NCBI GenBank assembly: GCA_964648465.1
Contig: CAZYMU010000009.1
Coordinates: forward strand, 18,958 to 82,957
Direction of reading: 5' to 3'
Length of the DNA: 64,000 bases
Origin: Aminicenans sp964648465
GTDB taxonomy: Bacteria; Acidobacteriota; Aminicenantia; Aminicenantales; Aminicenantaceae
Position 1 is the stretch's first letter; every line of letters starts with the position of its first letter. The position numbers and the translations under genes are program-made. A model generated the notes under the pieces. That model saw only the letters and a program-made list of their open reading frames with translations. It searched no databases and had not been told where the DNA came from. Below, piece by piece: positions 26,992 through 35,901 of this stretch.

Positions 26992-29900
26992 TTACTTTAT
27001 AATCTTATATATCTCTCTCCAAGATTTAACTTTCAGAAGTGCCCCAGCTGGCTGTTCCAATTTCTGAATTGTCGAGTCATATTCCTGAATATAAACCTCC
27101 CGTTTCCTTACACCTCCTGCCCTTTCCGATTCACCAAGTGTAACTGCTGCTCTTGTTTTAATTTCAAGGTTTAAGCTTTCTACCGTGCCGGTAGATGTCT
27201 GAAATGCAGACCCGCCGACAACTGTAGAACCAGCCGACCAGACAAACCTAGCATAAAGTTTTCCGATTCCTTCCAAGCTTGTACAGGGATTAACTGTTTC
27301 TATGTTCCCTGACAACGTGCTGAAGTATACGATGTAATTTGCCACTTTCGGGTCAGCCCATACTTTACCCATTATTTCCTGCCCAGTTTCCTCTACTGTG
27401 TGAATTAAATCTCCTCTGTCCTTTTCTCCAGGTAATCCGAGTATTCCTGAATCTCCAAGATACCACTCTACTTCTGGAGTATCTCCATCTATAAGTGCAA
27501 TAAAAGAATAAGGCCCCTCATCCGGAGCCTTATCATCTCCCCCAGTTCCGAAATAAATGCGTGGAAATGTTCCTGTCGAACCAGGGTCAATCCATATTGC
27601 GGATTTTGTGATAATCGGGTAATTCATCGAATCCGTATAGATTGTCTCAGCATCCCATGAGTTGTTATTTTGGAACTCGATACTGGTATCCACTTTCCAC
27701 ATCCTCCCATCGAGGTCTCCAAAATAAACCGCATCTGTATACCCATCCCTTTCTATATCAATTATTGATGGAGAGCCGGGAATGGCATTAGGAATATTAG
27801 GAAAGCTAGCTGAAGTGTCAACATCAACTGCTTCAAAATTCCAAAAAATATCTCCATCTTCCAGATTTACAGCGTAAAAATTATTTCCTATCTCTTCACT
27901 AAGGCTGTTATCATACCCGGATCCCATAAAAGCCACCCAGGAATCATTTCCTCCCTTACTGACTTTTCCTATTTCCGGTACTGACCAGGTCTCTCCCATT
28001 GTCTCATGTGTAACTTCCCACATAGGCTGAGGATCTTCAATATTTGTAATATCCAGAGCAAAATAATAGTTGCCGCTCGCATTCGGGCCAATCGAACTTC
28101 CTTTCCCTGGCCCCTGACCGCAGATGATAACTGTCCTCCATTCTCCGCCAATCTGTACGTCTGCAGCCACCGGACTTCCATCTACATAAACATCTCTCAC
28201 AAAATATCTTTCACCGGTATTGGGTTCAACCCCCCTCATGTTTCTCAATTTGGGAAGCAGGTTGTTAGGGATAAATGCCCACAGTTCTTCACCCGTAGCA
28301 ATATCAAAGCAGTGTAACATGCCGTCATTTGTACCCACAAGAAGTACTTTAGGCCTGTTCTTCCAATCTTCGATAAAATTTTCATACCCGGATCCCATAC
28401 TCACAGGATCTCCCTTAGGACACTCAACAATGATAGGATTAGAATGGTTGATATCTCCCAGTTTCCAGTAGCGGTCTTCACCTCTTACGAAGTTAATAAG
28501 GCCCGCATTCGTGTTTTGAAAATCATTTAATATAGGTCCTAAGATGTCAATATTGCTTGTAGAGAATTCGATTCTCTGCAAGCCAGAACCGCCGGAGCCG
28601 GGAACAGCAGTATAAATTGTTCTGTCTCCTGCAGCCCGGATATTCAATAATTCTCCAGCATCCCACCTGATTTCAACTCCCTCAGCCACAAGCTCCCTTC
28701 CTGAGGATTCGGATAAATCAGGACGAGTAATTGTTCTTAGGTTAGAATAAGCATCACTTACCGGAGATGTGTTGCTGACATCATATGCTCTTAGATGTCC
28801 CTGCCACCCTGGAAAATAAAACGTTCCTCCGATGATAAGTTTCTTAGGTTGACCACTTTCATCTATGACTCTTGCAGCAACAGAGGTTCGGGAGTATTCA
28901 CGCCTCTCGACATACGTGATCGAAAATGCTATTCTGCTAATGACCGGAGTTTCAAATGATGCTCCTTCATAGTCCTCCATTTCGTCCTCTTCAGCATACA
29001 AGATTGCTTTCCACAAGAGCTGTGAGCCAAAATGCGTAAATTCGTGCCAGGGTAAATCGTTCTCACTGGCATAAGTATGGAGTGCACCACTGCTTGAAAC
29101 CCCGTCATTTCTTTCCGTTCCGAATCTTGCGTAGAATTCCCAATCCCTTCCATTATTGCTTATATAATAATCCACGGTAAGCCCCTGGCTCGATCCTCCA
29201 CGGACACTTTGATCAAGATTGCTCATTCTAACTCTAGTTATTGCATGTTCAGCAGGGTCGAGGTCTGGAGTCACATTTGTTGACCATGCTTCTCCGAAAG
29301 TATTATAAACAGGAGCCAAATCATTTATGACTAGAAAATAATCCCCAGAATGGTTTGCATCTGCCAAAATAACATCCATATCACCATCCAGGTCATAGTC
29401 CATTAAAGCACTCATATCCACATCGTGGGGATCTGGGAGGATAGGCTGGCACATATTCAAGCATCTAAATTCAAATTCCAACTGGCCGTCAACTATGCCC
29501 TGGTTTTTCATAAACCACATTCTGGCTTCATTCCCTGCATTCCACCTGTCTGTAGCCGCAAAAATATCTATCCTGCCATCATGGTTAAAATCCGCTACAC
29601 AGGTTGCAACCGTTCCTGTACAATCATCATTGGGGATAGTCAGTTCGTGGCGGGTAAAACCTTCAGTCCCATCATTCTCATAATAAACTAAATACGGAAT
29701 GTCATTTACAGTACCGCCAAGAATATCCATATCACCATCCCCGTCAAAATCTGCCGCATCGACAGAAGTCCCTCCACGGCCGATATTAAAGCCGGTTGTC
29801 TGGTCATAATTAATTTCAGCGATCTCAAAAGAATCAATATTAAAATCCTCAGCTCCTGGATTCCTGACAAGAAATATTTTATCCTGACTGATAACCAGTA

Positions 29901-30615
29901 AATCCATGTCGTCATCATCGTCAATATCTACCGAGCATAAATGGTCTCCAGCCCAGTTGATGTATACCCCGGTAGTCATGAATCTGCTCGAAAAATCCAG
30001 GTTAGGTGAGACTTGATAGGAGTAAAAATCCGGATCTGTCGCAGTCCCCACATTTATATACATTGCCGCTACAAAGTCAGTGTATCCAAATTCGTCTCTG
30101 CTATTCTTCATGAAAAAGAAATCCTGCAGTCCATCGCCATTGTAATCTGCAGCAGTTATAGAAGCAGGTCCAACGTAGAGCCCTTCATCATAAACTTCGC
30201 TGGGATCTACAAAAAATATAATACCGTCATCATCCTCACCATCTTCGTCTCCGTCATAATAATAATTCCTCGCTAGAATCAGCCTGTAATTATTTTCAAT
30301 GTCTAGGCCTATTAAGTCCGGATAACCATCTCCGTCAAAATCTCCTGCATCACATACATATATCTTTGCTCCCATACCTGAAGGTTCCTCAATCGAAAAG
30401 TTTGCTCCCAGCCAGCTCAATGTAACTTCTCCATTTCCAGTCCACATAGCAGAAGTCTTTTCTACATCTTTATATGTCGTAGGAGAGCCAAATGTTTCTT
30501 CAAAAGCTATTGTATATTCTATACACTCCTCTTGTGCCCAGAACTTTATTGCAAAAACAGCTATGAATATAGCCACAGGCAATACTATTAACATTACATT
30601 CTTTATTTTTTTCAT
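26992..30615 (-). CDS. PilY1-like pilus tip protein with N-terminal FG-GAP/VCBS repeats
   Basis: 1207 aa with a signal sequence. Residues about 90-415 hold six Asp-rich calcium-binding repeats (DFDGDGYPD, DYNGDGLQD, DIDDDDDMD, DFDGDGDMD, DFNHDGRID, DYDLDGDMD) of the FG-GAP/VCBS type. Residues about 745-1150 match the PilY1 C-terminal beta-propeller (LLVGTNDGMLHCFDIATGEELW, then a PVAADV strand and the WVAFMGSGYDN turn). PilY1 proteins sit at the T4P tip and control adhesion and retraction. The usual N-terminal von Willebrand domain is replaced here by the FG-GAP repeats. Last gene of the minor-pilin operon, 32 bp after the PilX-like gene. Confidence 0.87.
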   Translation of the reverse strand: MKKIKNVMLIVLPVAIFIAVFAIKFWAQEECIEYTIAFEETFGSPTTYKDVEKTSAMWTGNGEVTLSWLGANFSIEEPSGMGAKIYVCDAGDFDGDGYPDLIGLDIENNYRLILARNYYYDGDEDGEDDDGIIFFVDPSEVYDEGLYVGPASITAADYNGDGLQDFFFMKNSRDEFGYTDFVAAMYINVGTATDPDFYSYQVSPNLDFSSRFMTTGVYINWAGDHLCSVDIDDDDDMDLLVISQDKIFLVRNPGAEDFNIDSFEIAEINYDQTTGFNIGRGGTSVDAADFDGDGDMDILGGTVNDIPYLVYYENDGTEGFTRHELTIPNDDCTGTVATCVADFNHDGRIDIFAATDRWNAGNEARMWFMKNQGIVDGQLEFEFRCLNMCQPILPDPHDVDMSALMDYDLDGDMDVILADANHSGDYFLVINDLAPVYNTFGEAWSTNVTPDLDPAEHAITRVRMSNLDQSVRGGSSQGLTVDYYISNNGRDWEFYARFGTERNDGVSSSGALHTYASENDLPWHEFTHFGSQLLWKAILYAEEDEMEDYEGASFETPVISRIAFSITYVERREYSRTSVAARVIDESGQPKKLIIGGTFYFPGWQGHLRAYDVSNTSPVSDAYSNLRTITRPDLSESSGRELVAEGVEIRWDAGELLNIRAAGDRTIYTAVPGSGGSGLQRIEFSTSNIDILGPILNDFQNTNAGLINFVRGEDRYWKLGDINHSNPIIVECPKGDPVSMGSGYENFIEDWKNRPKVLLVGTNDGMLHCFDIATGEELWAFIPNNLLPKLRNMRGVEPNTGERYFVRDVYVDGSPVAADVQIGGEWRTVIICGQGPGKGSSIGPNASGNYYFALDITNIEDPQPMWEVTHETMGETWSVPEIGKVSKGGNDSWVAFMGSGYDNSLSEEIGNNFYAVNLEDGDIFWNFEAVDVDTSASFPNIPNAIPGSPSIIDIERDGYTDAVYFGDLDGRMWKVDTSIEFQNNNSWDAETIYTDSMNYPIITKSAIWIDPGSTGTFPRIYFGTGGDDKAPDEGPYSFIALIDGDTPEVEWYLGDSGILGLPGEKDRGDLIHTVEETGQEIMGKVWADPKVANYIVYFSTLSGNIETVNPCTSLEGIGKLYARFVWSAGSTVVGGSAFQTSTGTVESLNLEIKTRAAVTLGESERAGGVRKREVYIQEYDSTIQKLEQPAGALLKVKSWREIYKIIK

Positions 30616-30647
30616 TTTTTCCCTCTTTTATTCTTTTGTTTATTAGT

Positions 30648-31256
30648 TTAATGCGATATTTCAATAGCCAATTCAATTTCTAACCTTGTGGTCGTCATAT
30701 TACTTCCTGTTCCAATACTACCTATACAAACTAAAAGAGTATCTCCTGCATCAGGTGTGCCTCCGCCAGCTTCATCATCTATCAAAAAAGCTGTATATGT
30801 AAAACGATGATCTAATACTCCTCCATCTGATATATAAGGCTGGCGGCAAAAAATGACATTAGCAACATCAGGATTTCCATCTCCATCAGGGTCAATATAA
30901 TCCAGCATCTCTCTATCTCTCATTTTTCGAAAATAATACACAGATAAAGGATCATCGATCCCGGAAGGTTCTTTTAGATAATGACTATCAAAACTTACCC
31001 AACTGTCAGTTGCAAAAGAATTTTCAATAGCAAGCCAGGCTGAATCAAAACCCGCCTCAGCTGCATTAAAGGCCTGCTGCTGTGTGCGAATATTGCCTGC
31101 AACAACTGTTCCTGTATTAGTCACTGCAATAACCGCAAGTCCAACAACAAGTAAAAAAGCCAGCACCAGAATTACAATAATTAATGCAGAACCTTTTTCA
31201 AAATTATTCATCTTCAACCTGTCACCAGCTGCTAAATTTTTCTTCCTTCTTTTCAC
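30648..31256 (-). CDS. PilX-like minor pilin / pilus assembly protein
   Basis: 202 aa. After a short basic leader it has a type IV pilin-like hydrophobic helix (KGSALIIVILVLAFLLVVGLAV), then the PilX N-terminal pattern GNIRTQQQAFNAAEAGFDSA. The start is GTG with a GAGG site; an in-frame ATG at 31211 (MNNFEKG) is an alternative that leaves a shorter leader. It lies between the PilW-like and PilY1-like genes, the usual order. Confidence 0.82.
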   Translation of the reverse strand: MKRRKKNLAAGDRLKMNNFEKGSALIIVILVLAFLLVVGLAVIAVTNTGTVVAGNIRTQQQAFNAAEAGFDSAWLAIENSFATDSWVSFDSHYLKEPSGIDDPLSVYYFRKMRDREMLDYIDPDGDGNPDVANVIFCRQPYISDGGVLDHRFTYTAFLIDDEAGGGTPDAGDTLLVCIGSIGTGSNMTTTRLEIELAIEISH

Positions 31257-31267
31257 ATTAACCTCTT

Positions 31268-32443
31268 TTATATCAAACCAGTATTATATATGCTCAAGGA
31301 CATATTTCTTATATTAGCGGTTGATTCCAATAAAAACCTTCTATGCCTATCAACCTGAGTTCCTGGAAGAGAATCAGCAACATAAGGTTTTCCGTAAATA
31401 TACTGTGCTTCAGGAGGAACAGCACTTGAAACACTCACATAAGGATTTTCTGTTTTTCCGAGAACATAAATTCTAATGCGGCGTATGCCCCCAAGAACCT
31501 GAAGGTCAGTCCATGTATAAAGGCTGTCATTCCAGTTTAAAAAATCGCCGGCATCCAGTTGACCGTTATTGTTGTTATCATCAAGAACTTGGTCGTTATC
31601 AAAATCCCCATGATACTGGAACTGGAAGTCCTCAATGTTTTGTGCAAGAGGTTGGTATTCAACAAGATTATTTACTAATCGCGAAACATATAGAACACCT
31701 GGCTGACCCAAATAACCATTCGTACCCGCTGTTAAACTCTGGTAATTTCCATCGACATCAAGCCAGTATGTCTTAAAGTCAATAAAATGGACTGTGCCTC
31801 CAACATAATGGGCCCCAGCTCCTCCAGGTATTAACCCATTCGGTAAAGTCTCGTTTATTGAACTAAAACTGATAATATTGCTTGCTGTTCCTAATCCCTG
31901 TATACTAGTGATTAGACCAAGTTCCCCATTTATTGTATTGAGATCCGGATTAGGGAGTATAAGGATTAATCTATTGATATATCCCAGCGCCTCAGAAGGA
32001 TAAACCCCTGCAGTATAAGGATAGAGACTAAATTCATAGTCTTCAAGCGTAATAGTTCCTGAAGAAGGAACATAGCTTTTAATAACAAGCTTTGCGGGAT
32101 CAGAATTACCCAGGATTGTTATTCTGTCAGAGCGGACTCCAGTACTTGGCTGCGCAGGATCATTGTTTACTCCCTCAATGAAATATGCACAGAACTGCTG
32201 AGGTAAGCCAGCTCCTGCAGATTTTAAATCCCTGGAAATGAAAAACATCGCAGAACGAACATCATTCTGAAGTTCTGCAAATTGCTGCTGGTCAACTGCA
32301 ATCCTGTTGCTGTCCATATACAAAGACAGTGTTCCCAAAATAACAATCAGCATTATCGAACTGCTAATAAGCATTTCAATAAGAGTAAATCCTAATCTAG
32401 AATGGTTGCCATTTGAATATTGTTTTTTTAACTTGTTTATCAT
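31268..32443 (-). CDS. PilW-like minor pilin
   Basis: 391 aa. The class III/IV prepilin motif GFTLIEMLISSSIM (with Glu5 after the cleavage site) follows an 18-residue basic leader. The downstream YMDSNRIAVDQQQFAELQNDVRSAMFFISRDLKSAG segment is typical of PilW. The large remainder is beta-rich, with a DNNNNGQLDAGDFL calcium-like loop (about 280). Part of the FimT-PilV-PilW-PilX-PilY1 cluster that initiates pilus assembly. Confidence 0.85.
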   Translation of the reverse strand: MINKLKKQYSNGNHSRLGFTLIEMLISSSIMLIVILGTLSLYMDSNRIAVDQQQFAELQNDVRSAMFFISRDLKSAGAGLPQQFCAYFIEGVNNDPAQPSTGVRSDRITILGNSDPAKLVIKSYVPSSGTITLEDYEFSLYPYTAGVYPSEALGYINRLILILPNPDLNTINGELGLITSIQGLGTASNIISFSSINETLPNGLIPGGAGAHYVGGTVHFIDFKTYWLDVDGNYQSLTAGTNGYLGQPGVLYVSRLVNNLVEYQPLAQNIEDFQFQYHGDFDNDQVLDDNNNNGQLDAGDFLNWNDSLYTWTDLQVLGGIRRIRIYVLGKTENPYVSVSSAVPPEAQYIYGKPYVADSLPGTQVDRHRRFLLESTANIRNMSLSIYNTGLI

Positions 32444-32517
32444 TTTTTTCGCTTAAACCTTCCTTCTTCTATTTTGTCGGTCCGTCTCATATTAAAATTT
32501 TACATTGAACGATCCGG

Positions 32518-32988
32518 TTATCGTCCAATAACTGTGCTAATATCCGCACTTACTCTATATTTAGAGGGATTAAGAATGAGCTGATTTACTGCCACACCCG
32601 TCTGTGCTTCTCCTGCTTTGGCTATTGTAAAAACCAAAACTCTAACATCCCAATAATACCCTGAAACACTGACCTGGGTAATTCTCCTAAAATCGATTAT
32701 TCCGTCACTATTAACATCAATATTCTCATCAACCGGAGCTATGGCTAATGTGTTTATATCAGCAGCAGTAAGATTCCTTACACTGTCAATCTGTTGCTGA
32801 GCTAAAAAAGTAGCGCTGCTTATTTTTTCGGAACGAGAGTTGCTGAGAATGGAATAAGTAAAAAGCTGAGCTAATCCCAACACTGCAATACCTACCAGTG
32901 CCATGGATACAAGCACTTCAATTAGTGTAAATCCCTCTTTGACCGAATGGGTTTGAGCCATATTTTTTATCATCTTAGAATCACTCAT
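32518..32988 (-). CDS. PilV-like minor pilin
   Basis: 156 aa. It has the prepilin motif KEGFTLIEVLVSMALVGIAVLGLAQL, with a leader of about 18 residues, followed by LAQQQIDSVRNL, the usual PilV segment. PilD is expected to process it and it is expected to join the pilus tip complex. It is second in the minor-pilin operon, 25 bp after the FimT-like gene. Confidence 0.87.
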   Translation of the reverse strand: MSDSKMIKNMAQTHSVKEGFTLIEVLVSMALVGIAVLGLAQLFTYSILSNSRSEKISSATFLAQQQIDSVRNLTAADINTLAIAPVDENIDVNSDGIIDFRRITQVSVSGYYWDVRVLVFTIAKAGEAQTGVAVNQLILNPSKYRVSADISTVIGR

Positions 32989-33013
32989 TTCATTATTTTT
33001 TTAATTCCATTGG

Positions 33014-33553
33014 TTAAGTACCACTAAATGATTTAAGATATTTAATTGACCCAGCGGTAAACACTTTGATTTCTCTCATGTCCTGCTGGTTATAATTTTT
33101 TAGTTTATCACTCTGAATAGTTATGCTGTTTTTGCCAATTTCATAATTTGTAATAAAACCCATCGGAGAAAATTCAACAGTTTTATCAGTTGCACTACTC
33201 TTCACAACCACATTAAAATCAGTAGAAATTGTCTTAGTCACAAACCCAGACATCTGATTCCACGAACCCGATGTATCCTGGCTCTCAATAAGAAAAAACC
33301 ATCTCTCATTTGGCTGGTAAAACCTCACTCTTTGGTTCTGTTTAGTCTTTACTGCTTGAAATTTTGCCCTTTGTAATGTTGTCAGTATATCTCTAGCCTC
33401 ACTTTCTATAGACCTTGTTTCCAGAGAGTTCCTGATGCTCGGATAACTCATGGCTAATACTATACCAATAATCCCCAAAACAAATAAAAGCTCTATTAAA
33501 GAAAATCCTTTTCTAGCCGAGGTAAATTCTACCCCTTTATAAATCCCAGACAT
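33014..33553 (-). CDS. FimT/GspH-like minor pilin
   Basis: 179 aa from the preferred ATG at 33553, which has an AAGGA site 8 bases upstream and gives a normal leader (MSGIYKGVEFTSARKG). A longer frame starts with TTG at 33601. The motif KGFSLIELLFVLGIIGIVLAM and the conserved ARDILTTLQRAKFQAVKTKQ are the FimT/GspH signature. First gene of the minor-pilin operon and behind a sigma-54 promoter. Confidence 0.87.
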   Translation of the reverse strand: MSGIYKGVEFTSARKGFSLIELLFVLGIIGIVLAMSYPSIRNSLETRSIESEARDILTTLQRAKFQAVKTKQNQRVRFYQPNERWFFLIESQDTSGSWNQMSGFVTKTISTDFNVVVKSSATDKTVEFSPMGFITNYEIGKNSITIQSDKLKNYNQQDMREIKVFTAGSIKYLKSFSGT

Positions 33554-33729
33554 AAAAGATTTCCTTTCCATTTTACCGACTGCTTTTTTATCTACTATCA
33601 ATCGTCCCTTGTGCTGTTGATTGTAGACATTTATATGAAAATTTGCAACCTTTCATAATACTAAAAGATTCTTCCCCTCCTTTTTACTATTATAAAACAT
33701 ATTTTCATCCTATTTATAAACCGTAAACC

Positions 33730-33744
33730 GCAAATTTCATGCCA
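33730..33744 (-). promoter_or_regulatory. Sigma-54 (-24/-12) promoter of the minor-pilin operon
   Basis: On the minus strand TGGCATG-AAAT-TTGC matches the consensus TGGCAYR-N4-TTGC fully, with correct GG/GC spacing. Transcription would start near 33718, about 165 bp before the FimT-like ATG. A sigma-54 activator gene of PilR type lies at 50365. Confidence 0.72.
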
Positions 33745-33760
33745 ACTTAATCCGATAATA

Positions 33761-33841
33761 TGTCATTGATAATAAACAGATTATCTTTCGGTGCCATGTT
33801 TTCCCGCTCTTATTATGCCATTTTCTGTCATATCAATGACA
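33761..33841 (-). promoter_or_regulatory. Paired inverted activator-site candidates (TGTCATTGATA / TATCAATGACA)
   Basis: A perfect 11-bp inverted repeat, TGTCATTGATA (33761-33771) and TATCAATGACA (33831-33841), spans the zone 20-110 bp upstream of the -24 element, where sigma-54 enhancers sit. The right half is itself a palindrome, TGTCA-N6-TGACA. TGTC is the core reported for PilR sites in Pseudomonas. Confidence 0.5.
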
Positions 33842-33846
33842 AATAA

Positions 33847-33876
33847 TTGACATATTACATATTTATAATATATATT
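33847..33876 (+). promoter_or_regulatory. Possible sigma-70 promoter for the glycosyltransferase-asnB pair
   Basis: TTGACA (33847-33852), an 18-bp spacer and TATATT (33871-33876) on the plus strand. The 450-bp divergent gap 33602-34053 also holds the sigma-54 signals. Nothing else is evident in it. Confidence 0.35.
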
Positions 33877-34089
33877 TTTAATTATAACTTCAAGGTGAAT
33901 CAACGGGTGATTTCCGCTGCCTTTTTATAATCTTTCTTCGTACATTATCTCACCTCAAAAAGCTAGTCTCAATTTTTCTGCTGTTTTTAATTTATACCTG
34001 CCTTCATTGTCCTTCAACGCCTTATTTGATGCATACAAGCGCTGACAAATTCATTGAATTTTGGAACAGACTGTGATATTGATTTATTC

Positions 34090-35901
34090 ATGGTTCAAGA
34101 GAAAAAGTATGTCTTTTATGCCGTTTTTTTAATTTTTTTCTTTTTCCTGGGAGCTTCTCTTTTCATAAATATCCATTCTATTCAAGGCAACTTCCTTTTT
34201 GCTGATGAGGCAATTTATTATTCTCTGACCCAAAGCCTAGCCCACGACGGGGACCTTGAATATACTAAAAAAGATTTGATTAGATACTTCCAAGCTTTCG
34301 ATTCTGGACCGATTGGACTTTTCTTAAAAAAGGGGAAAGACAATAAAATCTTCTTTGCCAAATCATTTGCTTATCCCATTTTTGCTTCGCCTTTTGTTAA
34401 AATCTTCGGCTGTAATGGCTTTTTTATCTTCCACTCAATCCTTTTTCTGCTTCTTCTGTTAATGGGCAGTATGTATTTTTCGCTGGGAAACAGGCCAGCT
34501 CTCTCACTCCTCATTATATTAACATTTCTTTTTGCGTCAGTTGCCATTGTATATATTATTTGGATATCACCCGATTTTTTCAATCTCTTCCTGGTATTTT
34601 CTGTGCTCTTCCTCTGGCTTTATAAGCGTAAAAATCAAGAAGTAAATACGAATAAAGAGAAGAAAAACAAAATCCAGACCTTTCTCCTTTCAGATTATTC
34701 GGATTATCTGGCATGTATTCTGGTTGGAATAGCAGTTTTCTCAAAACCTCCAAATATTGTGCTTATGGCTCCTTTGGTTTTACATTCTTTATTCAAAAAA
34801 AAGTTTAAACAGTCTTTTCTTATGGTTCTTGTTTTTATCCTAACTTCATGCGTCTTTTGGGGATCAAACCAACTTGTAACAGGCAATTGGAATTATCAGG
34901 GTGGTGAACGCAAAATATTCCACTTTAAATACCCTTATGAAAAAGAACATTTAACTTTTGACTCCACGGGTTTCGAGATGACTTCGGAAGGCTATGCTAA
35001 AAAGCATCTTCTTCCCCCAAAAGTCTTTATTTATAATATTTTCTATTATTTCTGGGGAAGATTCACAGGAGTTACATGGTACTTTTTCCCAGCTGTTTTG
35101 TTCATGGTTCTTTTCTTCATCAGAAAAAAACGTCCTTATCAATGGTTCGTATTTGGGACTATTGCTGCAGAAATCCTAATATATATCACCATCATGCCAG
35201 ACAATTACGCCGGCGGAGGAGGCGCCCTGGCTAATAGATACTTTCTTAATCTTTATCCTCTTTTTCTCTTCCTTCCCGATATAAAAATAAAACTTAATGA
35301 AATCGGTATTAGCTGGATTATAGCTTCTATTTTTATTGCACAAATTTTCCTCAGTCCTTTCCAGCACTCTCATTATCCTGCAACTCATGCAAAAAAATTT
35401 CCCTTCAAGATGCTTCCTGTAGAATTAACTCTTGTTAATAACTTTCCAACAAACACAAACCCAGAAGCTTTCCGGCAACCTGTGGGAACAAAGAATTCCT
35501 GGCTCCATTTTCTGGACGATAATTTCATCCCCAGACAGAAAAAATCCAAACAGGAAAAATCAGGATTCTGGACTAGAGGATCTCACACATCGGAAATGAT
35601 TCTTAAAACCTGGTATCCCGTTAAGAAAATTCTTTTTCATGTACTGAACAATCCCCGAATGCGAAATGAAATCTCAGTCCAAGTTGGAAGTAAGAAGAAA
35701 AAAATCATTCTCAGTAAAAATCAGCGCGGAATTCTTTCTTTCGACAATCTAAAGCCATTTATAATTAAAGCTACCCACCTTTATAAAATAAAAATAAAAG
35801 CCTCGAAAGGTTCCATTCCTTATCTTGAAGAACAAAAAAGTGCGGAGAGAAGATATCTAGGCACATTTTTTGAATTGGAAATCATTCCTAAAAACGAGTA
35901 A
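34090..35901 (+). CDS. GT-C-fold-like integral membrane glycosyltransferase
   Basis: About 603 aa, with some ten membrane helices in the first 420 residues and a soluble C-terminal part. The first periplasmic loop has FADEAIYYSLTQSLAHDGDL, with the Asp-Glu pair typical of GT39/ArnT/PMT-like enzymes that use lipid-linked sugars; the exact donor and acceptor are unknown. The open frame begins with TTG at 34054, but ATG at 34090 directly precedes the first helix and is preferred, though no ribosome site is clear. It overlaps asnB by one base (TAATG), so a joint role in decorating or building a surface glycan is likely. Confidence 0.65.
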   Translation: MVQEKKYVFYAVFLIFFFFLGASLFINIHSIQGNFLFADEAIYYSLTQSLAHDGDLEYTKKDLIRYFQAFDSGPIGLFLKKGKDNKIFFAKSFAYPIFASPFVKIFGCNGFFIFHSILFLLLLLMGSMYFSLGNRPALSLLIILTFLFASVAIVYIIWISPDFFNLFLVFSVLFLWLYKRKNQEVNTNKEKKNKIQTFLLSDYSDYLACILVGIAVFSKPPNIVLMAPLVLHSLFKKKFKQSFLMVLVFILTSCVFWGSNQLVTGNWNYQGGERKIFHFKYPYEKEHLTFDSTGFEMTSEGYAKKHLLPPKVFIYNIFYYFWGRFTGVTWYFFPAVLFMVLFFIRKKRPYQWFVFGTIAAEILIYITIMPDNYAGGGGALANRYFLNLYPLFLFLPDIKIKLNEIGISWIIASIFIAQIFLSPFQHSHYPATHAKKFPFKMLPVELTLVNNFPTNTNPEAFRQPVGTKNSWLHFLDDNFIPRQKKSKQEKSGFWTRGSHTSEMILKTWYPVKKILFHVLNNPRMRNEISVQVGSKKKKIILSKNQRGILSFDNLKPFIIKATHLYKIKIKASKGSIPYLEEQKSAERRYLGTFFELEIIPKNE

